Assembly: GCA_963714995.1 (NCBI GenBank)
Contig: CAVQQP010000001.1
Coordinates: 174,553 to 238,552 of the forward strand
Reading direction: 5' to 3'
DNA: 64,000 bases
From: Prado023 sp963714995
Lineage (GTDB): Bacteria; Actinomycetota; Actinomycetes; S36-B12; CAIYMF01
Positions within the stretch are counted from its first letter, which is position 1. The number at the start of each line of letters is the position of its first letter. A program made the translations under genes and the position numbers. Below are positions 28,135 through 37,109 of this stretch, piece by piece. Below the pieces are notes generated by a model. That model was not told the origin of the DNA, did not search any database, and was given only the letters and a program-made list of their open reading frames with translations.

Positions 28135-28811
28135 TCAGGTGCGCCCTGCGGCCTCGGCATCGCAGAACAGGACCTGGTCGGTGACTGTCACCCCGGATGC
28201 GGGGATCCCCGGGTCGCGAGCGAGCAGCTGGGCGACCGCCGCGCGCTTCTCGGACCCGGTGACCAGCCAGAGGATCGCCCCGGCCCGGGCCAGGCGCGGG
28301 TAGGTCACCGTCATCCGGCGCCGATCCTGGTAGACCCCCGTCAGGGCCACATCGCGATCGGTGACGTCGAGCACCGGGTCGCCCGGGATCAGCGACGCGG
28401 TGTGGCCGTCGGACCCCAGGCCCAGCTGGACCAGGTCCAGGGTGGCGGGCAGCGCCGCGGCGTAGTCCTCGCAGGCTGCCAGGAGGTCGTCGGCCTCGAC
28501 GGGCATCGGGACCACGCGCGCCGGGCAGCCGGGCGGCAGCGCCCGGCGCAGGCCGGTCAGGTTGCGCAGCGGATCGTCGGCCGGACCGATGCGCTCGTCG
28601 ACCTGGTAGATCGAGGTCTGCGCCCAGGGCATGTCGTGGTCGGCGAGGTCCGCGAGCATGAGCCACGGGCTGCGGCCACCGGAGAGAGCCAGCGTGAACG
28701 ACCCGTGGTCGGCGACAGCCTCACGGGCGCGCGGGCCATCTCGGCGGACGCCGCGGAAGCGGCAGCGGCGGCGTCGGGCAGCACCTCCACCCGCACCCCG
28801 GGATGGGTCAT
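28135..28811 (-). CDS. pgl: 6-phosphogluconolactonase
   Basis: Hydrolyses 6-phosphogluconolactone to 6-phosphogluconate in the oxidative pentose phosphate pathway (SOL/DevB family). Visible segments are VRVEVLPDAAAAASAASAE, SIYQVDERIGPADDPLRN, LDLVQLGLGSDGHTASLIPG and LWLVTGSEKRAAVAQLL. A frame change near 28735 separates the first 25 residues from the rest. The ATG at 28811 overlaps the stop of the preceding gnd (ATGA), showing a tightly coupled zwf-gnd-pgl operon. Confidence 0.88.
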
Positions 28812-29842
28812 CCGGTCTTCTCGTGGTGGCCGCCGAACTGCTTGCGCATCGCGGAGACGACCTTGTTGGCGTAGACGGCCGATCCCTGGGAGTCGAACCG
28901 GGACTGCACGGCGGCGGTCAGGACCGGGGCGGGCACGCCCTCGTCGATGGCAGCCACCGCGGTCCACCGACCCTCCCCCGAGTCCGAGACCCGCCCGGAG
29001 AACTCGGCCAGCTCCGGGGAGGCGTGCAGGGCTGAGGCGGTCAGGTCCAGCAGCCACGACCCGACCACCGAGCCGCGCCGCCACACCTCGGTGATCGCCG
29101 GGATGTCCAGGTCGTACTGGTAGTGCTCGGGATGCTCCAGCGGCGCGGTCTCGGCGTCGGCATCCCGGGTGCGCAGGCCCGCGTCGGCGTTGGCCAGGAT
29201 GTTCAGGCCCTCGGCGTAGGCGGCCATCAGCCCGTACTCGATGCCGTTGTGGACCATCTTCACGAAGTGCCCGGCCCCGTTCGGCCCGCAGTGCAGGTAG
29301 CCCTGTTCCGCCGCATCCGGGTCCCCCGAGCGCCCGGGCGTGCGCTCCGCCGCACCCACACCGGGAGCCAGCGACGCGAGGATCGGGGTCAGCCGCCCGA
29401 CGGGCTCGGGATCGCCGCCGATCATCAGGCAGTAGCCGCGCTCGGCACCCCACACCCCGCCGCTGGTGCCGACATCGACGTGGTGGATGCCCTGCTCCCG
29501 CAGGGTCGCCGCGTGGCGCAGGTCGTCGGTGTAGTGCGTGTTCCCCCCGTCGATGATCGTGTCCCCGGGCGCGAGCACCTCGGCCAGGGCCCCGATCGTG
29601 GCCTGCGTGATCCGACCGGCCGGCACCATGACCCACACCGCGCGGGGGGTCGCCAGCTTCGCGGCAAGGTCGGCCAAGGAGTCAGCGCCGACCGCCCCCT
29701 CGCTGACCAGGGCCGCCACCGCGGACGGGTCGATGTCGTGGACGACCGCGGTGTGCCCGTCGGCCATCAGGCGGCGCACGATGTTGGCCCCCATCCGGCC
29801 CAGTCCGACCACACCAAGGGTCATGGGCATGTGCTGGGTCAT
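28808..29842 (-). CDS. gnd: 6-phosphogluconate dehydrogenase, short (GntZ/YqeC-like) type
   Basis: Intact 344-residue 6-phosphogluconate dehydrogenase of the short class, which often uses NAD. GVVGLGRMGANIVRRLMADG is the Rossmann motif; DTIIDGGNTHYTDDLRHA, HHVDVGTSGGVWGAERGYCL and AGHFVKMVHNGIEYGLMAAY are substrate-binding segments. The ATG at 29842 has GGAGGAG upstream. It is the middle gene of zwf-gnd-pgl and not the same family as the long Gnd at 11.5-12.9 kb, so the organism has two non-redundant versions of this step. Confidence 0.9.
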   Translation of the reverse strand: MTQHMPMTLGVVGLGRMGANIVRRLMADGHTAVVHDIDPSAVAALVSEGAVGADSLADLAAKLATPRAVWVMVPAGRITQATIGALAEVLAPGDTIIDGGNTHYTDDLRHAATLREQGIHHVDVGTSGGVWGAERGYCLMIGGDPEPVGRLTPILASLAPGVGAAERTPGRSGDPDAAEQGYLHCGPNGAGHFVKMVHNGIEYGLMAAYAEGLNILANADAGLRTRDADAETAPLEHPEHYQYDLDIPAITEVWRRGSVVGSWLLDLTASALHASPELAEFSGRVSDSGEGRWTAVAAIDEGVPAPVLTAAVQSRFDSQGSAVYANKVVSAMRKQFGGHHEKTG

Positions 29843-29908
29843 CTGCTCCTCCTTCGGCAGGCGCCGGCGAGTGCTCCCCGCCGCCCGGACCGGCCCCCGG
29901 GCCTGCGG

Positions 29909-31360
29909 TCATTCCGGATCATGCCAGTGGTCGTTGACGAGCAGGTCGTCGGACTCCGCGGGACCCCACGTCCCACGGGCGTACCGCCGCACCGGCACCG
30001 GGTCGTCCAGGGCAGGTTGGACCACGCGCCAGGTGCACTCGACCCCGTCCTCACGGGCGAACCGGCGGGAGTCCCCGACGATCGCGTCCCCCAGGAGACG
30101 CTCGTAGGGCCCCATCCGGGCCCCCAGGGTGGCGCCGAAGTCCACGGACAGGTCCACCGGCTGGGCCACCAGGTCCGGCCCCGGCTGCTTGGCCTGCACC
30201 GTCATGGTCACCCCGTCGACGGCGCCGAGGCGGAACCGGATGAGGTTGGCGTGCGGGCGGGGGAGGCCCGGTTCGGCGAACAGCATCCGCGGCGGGTCAC
30301 GCAGCTCGATCAGCGCCTCGAGGGCGTTGCAGGGCATGGCCTTGCCGGCCCGCACGTAGAACGGGACACCTGACCAGCGCCACGAGTCGATCTCGAACCG
30401 ACACGCCACGAAGGTCTCCACGTCCGAGCCCGGCGCGACGCCAGGCTCGTCCAGGTAGCCGTCGTACTGCCCGCGGACCACGGCCCCGCGCGCCAGCGAG
30501 GGCATCGCCTGGAACACCTTGGCCTTCTCATCGCGCAGCGCGTCGGCGTGCGGGCTGACCGGGGGCTCCATCGCCAGCATGGCCACCACCTGCAGCAGGT
30601 GGTTCTGGACGACGTCGCGCAGCGCCCCGACACCCTCGTAGAAGGCGCCGCGGCCCTCCACGCCGAACGGTTCGGCCATCGTGATCTGCACGCTCTTGAC
30701 GTAGTTGCGGTTCCAGATCGGCTCGAGGAACGTGTTCGCGAACCGGAACACCAACAGGTCCTCGACCGCCTCCTTGCCCAGGTAGTGGTCGATCCGGAAG
30801 ATGTCGCGCTCGTCGAAGTGCCGGTGCAGCAGGGCATTCAGCGCCTGCGCGGAGGACAGGCTGCGCCCGAACGGCTTCTCCACGATGACACGCGAGCCCC
30901 GGTTCAGCCCCTCGCGCGCCAGCGCCTCGATGACCGTCGGGAACAGGTCGGGCGGGATCGCCAGGTAGAACGCCGGACTCGTCGCGCCGAGCCGTGCCAG
31001 CTCGTCACGCAGGCGGGTGAAGGTGCCCACCTCGGAGTAGTCCCCGCCGCCGACGAGGCTCAGCCGGGAGGTGAGCTCCTCGACGACCTGCGGGTCCGGC
31101 TCGGCCACGGTCTCGGCGATCGCAGCACGGACGTGGGAGGCGAACTGCGCGTCGTCCCAGTCGGATCGCGCGACCCCCACGACCGGGATTCCCAGGTTCC
31201 CGGCCGCGGCCATGTGGTAGAGGGCGAAGTACAGCTTCTTGCGTGCGAGGTCCCCGGTCGCCCCGAAGAGGACCAGGGCGTCGGACTCCGTCGCGTCCCT
31301 GGACCCGCCGGAAGCTGTCGGTCCGGGCAGGGCACCGGCACGTGTGTCGGGCTCGCTCAT
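29909..31360 (-). CDS. zwf: Glucose-6-phosphate 1-dehydrogenase
   Basis: Intact 483-residue enzyme that oxidises glucose-6-phosphate to 6-phosphogluconolactone. VLFGATGDLARKKLYFAL is the dinucleotide-binding start, RVIVEKPFGRSLSSA follows, and FRIDHYLGKEAVEDLLVFRF holds the active-site RIDHYLGKE signature with the catalytic His. The C-terminal part VPFYVRAGKAMPCN is also typical. First gene of the zwf-gnd-pgl operon, so glucose can enter the same ribulose-5-phosphate pool as the proposed glucuronate route. Confidence 0.95.
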   Translation of the reverse strand: MSEPDTRAGALPGPTASGGSRDATESDALVLFGATGDLARKKLYFALYHMAAAGNLGIPVVGVARSDWDDAQFASHVRAAIAETVAEPDPQVVEELTSRLSLVGGGDYSEVGTFTRLRDELARLGATSPAFYLAIPPDLFPTVIEALAREGLNRGSRVIVEKPFGRSLSSAQALNALLHRHFDERDIFRIDHYLGKEAVEDLLVFRFANTFLEPIWNRNYVKSVQITMAEPFGVEGRGAFYEGVGALRDVVQNHLLQVVAMLAMEPPVSPHADALRDEKAKVFQAMPSLARGAVVRGQYDGYLDEPGVAPGSDVETFVACRFEIDSWRWSGVPFYVRAGKAMPCNALEALIELRDPPRMLFAEPGLPRPHANLIRFRLGAVDGVTMTVQAKQPGPDLVAQPVDLSVDFGATLGARMGPYERLLGDAIVGDSRRFAREDGVECTWRVVQPALDDPVPVRRYARGTWGPAESDDLLVNDHWHDPE

Positions 31361-31554
31361 GCCGGACAGCCTATGGGCAGCGCCACCTGCACCGTCCCGC
31401 CAACGACGCCCATGGCAACTCATGGCACCCGGGCGCCTCCGCCCGCGCGAGCCTGCGCTCCACACATGGTGATCGACACCAGCCGCACGTCCGTCGAGGA
31501 TGCCGTCGACACCATCCTCGCGGCCGTCCGGGGCACCACCGGGGGGTGGCCCTG

Positions 31555-32523
31555 TCAGTGCGGGTGCCGGTGCTCGCTGTCCGGGTAGTGCGCGTGGGTG
31601 TGCCAGACGGCTGCCTGGCCGACGCCGAGGGCCGAGTGGACGTGCTCGTGCTCGTGGTGCTCGCTGAGGTGGAGCCACACGCCGAACCCCATGAGCATCC
31701 CGGCGGCGATGAGCGCGCCGGTGACCGGTTCGCCGAGGGCGACAGCGATGACGGCACCGATGAACGGGGCGACCGAGAAGTAGGCACCGGTACGCGCCGT
31801 CCCCAGATGCCGCAGCGCGACCACGAACAGGGTCAGGCTCACCCCGAACGCGCCGAACCCGAGCAGCAGTCCCAGCACGATCGTCGACGGGACGGGGACC
31901 TGCGCACCGAGCAGCAGGGCCAGCACGAGGTTGGTCGTGCCGGCCACCAGCCCCTTCGTCATGGCGATCCAGGTCGGGTCGGTGGCCGACACATGCCGGG
32001 TGAGGTTGTTGTCCACCGCCCAGCACAGGCAGGCTGCCACCACCGCCCACGGAGCCCAGCCGGCACCAAGGTCCGCACTTCCCGGCACCGTGACGAGCAC
32101 CGCCCCCGCCACTATGGCCGCCATCCCCAGCACCAGGCGGGCACCGACATGCTCACCGAACAGCAGCCACGCGAGCAGCACGGTGAAGACCGCTTCGGAG
32201 TTCAGCAGCAGCGAGGCGCCGGTGGCGGGCATCTGCGAGATGCCGAGCATCAGGAGCACCGGTGCCACGACTCCGCCGGTGAGCACGGCCCCGGAGAGCC
32301 AGCTCAGGTCGGACCGGGGCAGCCTCACCCGTGGCGCCCGGGTCACCAGCCGGTAGGCCGCAAGCCCCAGACCGGCACCGAGATAGAGCAGGGCGGCCAG
32401 CATCCAGGGGCTCGTGGTGTCCAGCAGGGCCTTCGACAACGGGGCGCTCAGGCCGAACAGGAAGGCCGACCCGCACGCCGCCGCAACGCCCCGCAGCCCC
32501 GGTGAGCCTGATCCTGCGCTCAC
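31555..32523 (-). CDS. EamA/DMT-family transporter with histidine-rich C-terminal tail
   Basis: 322-residue, ten-helix drug/metabolite-type transporter made of two EamA repeats (LFGLSAPLSKALLDTTSPWM in the first; AYFSVAPFIGAVIAVALGEP in the second). After the last helix a cytosolic tail holds two histidine clusters, HHEHEHVH and HTHAHYPDSEHRHPH, which look metal-binding. The GTG at 32523 has GGGAGG upstream, better than the in-frame ATG at 32580. The cargo is unknown; the tail makes a metal-related or metal-gated role plausible. Confidence 0.82.
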   Translation of the reverse strand: MSAGSGSPGLRGVAAACGSAFLFGLSAPLSKALLDTTSPWMLAALLYLGAGLGLAAYRLVTRAPRVRLPRSDLSWLSGAVLTGGVVAPVLLMLGISQMPATGASLLLNSEAVFTVLLAWLLFGEHVGARLVLGMAAIVAGAVLVTVPGSADLGAGWAPWAVVAACLCWAVDNNLTRHVSATDPTWIAMTKGLVAGTTNLVLALLLGAQVPVPSTIVLGLLLGFGAFGVSLTLFVVALRHLGTARTGAYFSVAPFIGAVIAVALGEPVTGALIAAGMLMGFGVWLHLSEHHEHEHVHSALGVGQAAVWHTHAHYPDSEHRHPH

Positions 32524-32667
32524 GTCGGACCTCCCAGGCGTCGCCCCGTCCACACGGATGCAACCTACCCACCTCTGCAATTGCCCGCGGCGAACTCCGC
32601 CCTCCCCACCCGGAACGCCGAACCGCGCCGTGATGCAGTCCCGATTCCGGTGTGCGGCACGCCCGGG

Positions 32668-33552
32668 TCACGACACCGCATGCCGGCGCAACCAGGCCAG
32701 GGCCTCACGCTGGGCGTCGGGATCCACGAAGAAGGCCATATGCGAGCCGTCAGGCAGCAACCTCACCTGTGAGCCACTGATCGCAGCATGCGCGCGCTCG
32801 GCGTGCGCGATCGGAACGGAACGGTCAGCCCGGCCGTGGACGATCAACGTGGGGCAGGCGATCTGGTCGAACGGAAGCTCACCGAGCGCGGCGAACTCGG
32901 CCTCGTCGTTGTCGTAGCCGACCCGCACCCTCGGCCAGTCACTGACCGACTGGACGATCGCGCGCAGCAGTGCCGCGCGGTCGGCAGTCTCCTGGGGGCC
33001 GGGGTTGCCCGTGCCGCCCAGCAGCCTGAGCATCCGGCCCGGGAAGTGGTCGACCAGCCACAGTTGCAGGGCGACCAGCGGCCGCGAGCTGAAGCCCAGG
33101 CGCTCCAGCCGATTCGGGGGCATTGGCAGGCATAGGGAGTCGACCTCGAGCAGGCACCCGACCCGATCTGGATGCCTACCGGCCAGCGCGTAGCTGGCCG
33201 GACCTCCCCCAGATACGCCCAGCACCGCGACGCGGTCCACCGCCAGGGCATCCAGCAGCGCGACGACCGCGTCGGCCTGCTCCTCGCTCGTCCGGCCGGT
33301 GGCCAACGGGGTGCCCCCATAACCCGGTCGGGACGGGGCGATGACCCGGAACCCGTTCGCCCGGAGGTACTCGGCCATCAGCAGCCCCTGCCGGTAGTCC
33401 CCGGGACTGCCGTGCACGCTCACCAGCACCGGACCATCCCCACGCTCGCCGTACTCCATGAGTCCGCATGCGGTCTCCACCAGGCTGGCCGGTTCGGCCA
33501 AGCACGCATCGAAGTCCGCCACGCTCGGGGAGGTCGGTTCGATTCCGGCCAT
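32668..33552 (-). CDS. Alpha/beta-hydrolase
   Basis: Intact 294-residue alpha/beta-hydrolase-fold enzyme. LVSVHGSPGDYRQGLL gives the oxyanion-hole HG, VAVLGVSGGGPASYALAG the nucleophile elbow with its Ser, LIVHGRADRSVPI the acid region and LLPDGSHMAFFVDP the catalytic His. The ATG at 33552 follows a strong GGAGGAGG site. No signal peptide. The substrate (ester, epoxide or other) cannot be deduced, and neighbours on either side appear unrelated. Confidence 0.85.
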   Translation of the reverse strand: MAGIEPTSPSVADFDACLAEPASLVETACGLMEYGERGDGPVLVSVHGSPGDYRQGLLMAEYLRANGFRVIAPSRPGYGGTPLATGRTSEEQADAVVALLDALAVDRVAVLGVSGGGPASYALAGRHPDRVGCLLEVDSLCLPMPPNRLERLGFSSRPLVALQLWLVDHFPGRMLRLLGGTGNPGPQETADRAALLRAIVQSVSDWPRVRVGYDNDEAEFAALGELPFDQIACPTLIVHGRADRSVPIAHAERAHAAISGSQVRLLPDGSHMAFFVDPDAQREALAWLRRHAVS

Positions 33553-33616
33553 TGAGCACACCTCCTCCTCCTCGACCCGTCCGCAGCGCGAACGGATCGG
33601 CGGGACACGACGCGGG

Positions 33617-35389
33617 TCAGCGACGGAACGCCTCGCGCAGGTTGACCACCAGCACGGTGATGGCCGAGACGCCCAGCGTGGCCCCGACCACCACGCGCCA
33701 GTCCCGCCAGAGGATGTACAGGGCGATCAGCGCCACGATGATCAGCAGGAAGCGGCCCATGACGGCCAGGAACTTCCCGCGCACGAAGCCCTCGATCGAC
33801 ACCAGGACGACCAGCCCGACGATCGACATCTCGGTCGCGCTGATCCCGATGGCCGGGTGGATGATCTGGCCCAGGGTCCACAGGATCAGTGGGGTGCTGA
33901 GGACCGCCCACCAGGACAGCAGCCGGGCGCGGGTCCCGGTGGCGGACTCGATGGGGGTGTTGCGGTGGGTGAGGTGGGCATGCGGGTCGGCCGCGGCGTC
34001 GGAGGCGTCGGACCCCATCGACGCGGCCTCGTCGCGCAGCCGGGTCTGTTCGCGGCGCATCGCCAGCAGGCGTGCTTCCTCGCCGGCGAGGACGCGAACC
34101 TCCGGGGCGCCGGGGTAGCGACCGGCGGCGGCGACCTGCAGGGCGTCCCCGGTGCGGGCGATGTCGTCCTCGAGCTCGTCCAGCCGGGCCTGGAGCTGCT
34201 CCCTGCGTCGAACCAGCAGGTCGCTCTCGACGGCCGGGTTGGCCGCCACTTTGGCCAGCCCCGCCCAGCCGACCGGGGCCGCCCAGGAGGCGCGCACCGT
34301 GCCGTCGCGCTCGTAGCGGGGTCCGGCCGGCCCGCGTTCCCCGCCGAGGCGGTCGCGGGTGTCGTGGCCCCACAGCCCGCGGAACCCGCGCACCCAGCCG
34401 GTGTCGTCGTCGATCACCTCCGGGTACCACGGGTCGCCCTGCCCGGGGCCGATCGCCCGGCCGTCGCCGCGGGCGTAGTCCACATACGGGATGCCGACGT
34501 TCTGGGCCCCGGTCGACCACGGCGTGAACACCCGGGCCATCCACCGCCCGAACCGCAGCACCGTGCTCTGCGTCGGTGGCTCGATCGAGATCAGGTAGTC
34601 CCCGGGCAGGTAGGCCCCCGAATGCGACCCGGCCCCGGCGAACACCACCGGATGCCGACCCTCGACCAGCGTCAGGTCCGGGTCGTCCCACCGGCGGCGC
34701 AGGTCGTCACCGGTCTCGTCATGCGCGGAGAACACCACCCACCGCGGGGCCGGCAGCCCGGCGTCGTCGAGCGCGCCGGTGCCGTCGAGGAAGACCGTGA
34801 CCTGCTCCCAGTCCGCCTCATGCTCATTGACCCCACCGAACCCCGAGCGCCAGTTGTTGAACGAGTAGAAGAACCAGTACTGGCAGACCACCCAGTCACC
34901 ATCGCGCACGACCCGGCCGTAGTACGCCGGCCGATCCGGCTCCAGGTGCTCCTGCTGGAGCAGGAACGACTTCGCCGCGCTACCGCCGGGCACGCTGCCA
35001 CGGAAGATCAGCGACAACCGGTTCAACGCATCGATCAACCGACCCAACAGGCCCACCGCCGCCAACCTGCTGGCCCCCCGCAACCGCGGCGGCCGATCCT
35101 TCAGCGGGATCCGCACCTTGGGAGACTCGGTCCCGGTCATGATGCCCGACAACGACGTCGACTGGCCCGGGATCGACTCCTCCACCCGGCCCAGCACCCC
35201 CGAGTCGAAGGACTCCGCCGACGCCTCGATCACCGACTCCCCGCCAGGCAACTCCGTCCACAGCGCCGCATGCTGCACATAGTTGTGCACCGACACCGGG
35301 AAGAAGTACTCACCCCGGGTGAACCGCACCACCGGCTCAAAAACCCGCAACAGCCCGAGATCATCAGGCGAGGGATCGGGGCGGTCCAT
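33617..35389 (-). CDS. Large uncharacterised protein: Vps62-like soluble region plus C-terminal membrane helices
   Basis: 590 residues, intact, start at ATG 35389 behind GGAGG. The N-terminal 430 residues are soluble and contain WVVCQYWFFYSFNNWRSGFG and NEHEADWEQVTVFLDG, which resemble the Vps62/DUF946 domain, with DPWYPEVIDDDTGW and GHDTRDRLGGERG later. A predicted coiled coil follows (LLVRRREQLQARLDELEDDI to about residue 480). Four hydrophobic segments close the protein (LSWWAVLSTPLILWTLGQII, MSIVGLVVLVSIEGFV, FLLIIVALIALYILW, VVVGATLGVSAITVLVVNL). Function is unknown; it could be a membrane-anchored cytosolic or surface protein. Its first 26 bases overlap the amidase end. Confidence 0.75.
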   Translation of the reverse strand: MDRPDPSPDDLGLLRVFEPVVRFTRGEYFFPVSVHNYVQHAALWTELPGGESVIEASAESFDSGVLGRVEESIPGQSTSLSGIMTGTESPKVRIPLKDRPPRLRGASRLAAVGLLGRLIDALNRLSLIFRGSVPGGSAAKSFLLQQEHLEPDRPAYYGRVVRDGDWVVCQYWFFYSFNNWRSGFGGVNEHEADWEQVTVFLDGTGALDDAGLPAPRWVVFSAHDETGDDLRRRWDDPDLTLVEGRHPVVFAGAGSHSGAYLPGDYLISIEPPTQSTVLRFGRWMARVFTPWSTGAQNVGIPYVDYARGDGRAIGPGQGDPWYPEVIDDDTGWVRGFRGLWGHDTRDRLGGERGPAGPRYERDGTVRASWAAPVGWAGLAKVAANPAVESDLLVRRREQLQARLDELEDDIARTGDALQVAAAGRYPGAPEVRVLAGEEARLLAMRREQTRLRDEAASMGSDASDAAADPHAHLTHRNTPIESATGTRARLLSWWAVLSTPLILWTLGQIIHPAIGISATEMSIVGLVVLVSIEGFVRGKFLAVMGRFLLIIVALIALYILWRDWRVVVGATLGVSAITVLVVNLREAFRR

Positions 35390-37031
35390 GCTGGCCTCCA
35401 TTCGACGTGTCATGCTCAGCGCTGACAGCGACGCACCGGGCAGCCAACCCCCGAGCGTCACGATCGCTGCCCGTCAGCCGGGGCGACAGGTCCGCGGGGA
35501 TCCGGAGCCTGCTGGCCTGCTCGAAGGCATGCGCGTAGCCGAGGAGCTGCCCATCGGCGCCGGGCCGGCCGATCAGGGTGGCCCCCGTGGGCATCCCGTT
35601 GGCCCGCAACCCCAGGGGAACCGTGATGGCGGGGTACCCGGCGGTCGCGTAGAGGGCGGAGTGCAGGTTCGTGAGGCTGACCAGCACGTCGGTGTCGGCG
35701 GCGTCGAACGTGGCGTTGAGGATCTCCTCAGCCAGACCCCGGTGGCGCAGGGCGGCCTCCTCGTAGGAGTCCCGGTCGACGGCCCTGCCCAGGGCGAGGT
35801 CCAGGAAGAACTGACCGGCCGGCATCCGGCGCCGGGGCTGGGCGAGGTTGTAGGCGTGCAGGTCGGCGAGCGTGGCCACCGGCGCACCGACCTCGGCCAG
35901 GTACCCGATGGTGTCGTGGGACACGCCCCCGAGGACCACGTCGAGGAACCCCTGGTCGTAGTCGGCGATAGGGCCAGCGCTGACGATCTCCACATCCACG
36001 CGAAGCGCTCCGGCTCCACGAAGTCCGGCGTCGATCCGGATCAGCATCTCGCCGTTGTCGGACGTGTCCTCGACGGGGGTCTTCTGGCCACGGATGTCCT
36101 CGGCAAGGACGCCGACCCGCACCCCGGCCAGCGCGCCCTCACGGAGTCCGACGTCGAGCGGTTGTGCGGCCATGGCCGCCAGGAGCGCAGCCACGTCGGC
36201 CACCGAGCGCCCGATCGGCCCGGGGCTGTCCTGGTGTCGGACCAGGGGGATCACCCCACGCGTGTCGACCACCCCGCGGCTGGGCTTCATCCCGACCAGC
36301 CCGTTGAAGGCCGCCGGGACGACCAGGGAACCCGAGGTCTCGGTCCCCACGCTGGCGACCGCGAAGCCGGCCGCGACCGACACGGCCGAGCCACTGCTGG
36401 ATCCCCCCGGACTGAACGAGCCCCCGTACGGGTTCATGGTCTGCCCGCCCACCGCACTGAACCCGGGGGTGCGCACCATCGCACCGGCCAACTCGGAGAG
36501 GTTCGCCTTGCCCACGATCACCGCACCCGCCGCCCGCAGCGCCACGACGACCGGGGCGTCCGCACGGGCGACGTGGCCAGCCAGGATCTCCGCGCCACCG
36601 GTGGTGGGCATCGGACCGGCGGTCTCGATGTTGTCCTTGACCGTCACCGGGATCCCGTCCAGAGCGCCCAGCGACTCGCCGGACGCGCGCCGCGCGTCTG
36701 CCTCCCGCGCCTGCACCAGGGCATCCGGGTTGACGGCGATCAGGCTGTTCAGCACCGCCTCGTGATCGCGTGCCCGGCCCAGCACGTGCAGCGTCAGCTC
36801 CTCGGACGACAGTCGACCGGAGGTCATGAGGTCCTGCAGGTCGGCCATGCTTGCCTGTGCCAGCAGGTCGTCCAGGGCGTTGGTCCGGGCGGGGTCACGG
36901 GCGTCCAGAGCAGCTGTGAACGCGGAGAGGTCCAACGGGTCGAGTCGGCCAGGATGGCGCTGGGTGAGACCCACCACGGCACCGGTGACCAGCGAGCGCC
37001 CCACGGACAGGTAACCGCGCCTCGTGCTCAC
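35364..37031 (-). CDS. Amidase-signature family hydrolase
   Basis: Intact 555-residue amidase with the Ser-cisSer-Lys triad: GIPVTVKDNIETAG gives the Lys, GSFSPGGSSSGSAVSVAAGF the glycine/serine-rich loop, and ASVGTETSGSLVVPAAFNG the nucleophile Ser. An N-terminal segment (LSVGRSLVTGAVVGLTQ) is weakly hydrophobic. The GTG at 37031 has GGAGG six bases before it; the ATG at 37073 is an alternative. It is not GatA, because no gatB/gatC are nearby and the sequence lacks GatA-specific parts. The substrate is unknown. Confidence 0.85.
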   Translation of the reverse strand: MSTRRGYLSVGRSLVTGAVVGLTQRHPGRLDPLDLSAFTAALDARDPARTNALDDLLAQASMADLQDLMTSGRLSSEELTLHVLGRARDHEAVLNSLIAVNPDALVQAREADARRASGESLGALDGIPVTVKDNIETAGPMPTTGGAEILAGHVARADAPVVVALRAAGAVIVGKANLSELAGAMVRTPGFSAVGGQTMNPYGGSFSPGGSSSGSAVSVAAGFAVASVGTETSGSLVVPAAFNGLVGMKPSRGVVDTRGVIPLVRHQDSPGPIGRSVADVAALLAAMAAQPLDVGLREGALAGVRVGVLAEDIRGQKTPVEDTSDNGEMLIRIDAGLRGAGALRVDVEIVSAGPIADYDQGFLDVVLGGVSHDTIGYLAEVGAPVATLADLHAYNLAQPRRRMPAGQFFLDLALGRAVDRDSYEEAALRHRGLAEEILNATFDAADTDVLVSLTNLHSALYATAGYPAITVPLGLRANGMPTGATLIGRPGADGQLLGYAHAFEQASRLRIPADLSPRLTGSDRDARGLAARCVAVSAEHDTSNGGQHGPPRSLA

Positions 37032-37109
37032 GACCGCCTCCACGAGGTTGTGGTGCGGGACGCGCAGCGCCATGCAGGGGCTCCGCACGCGGGCCCCCGG
37101 GTGGCGTCC

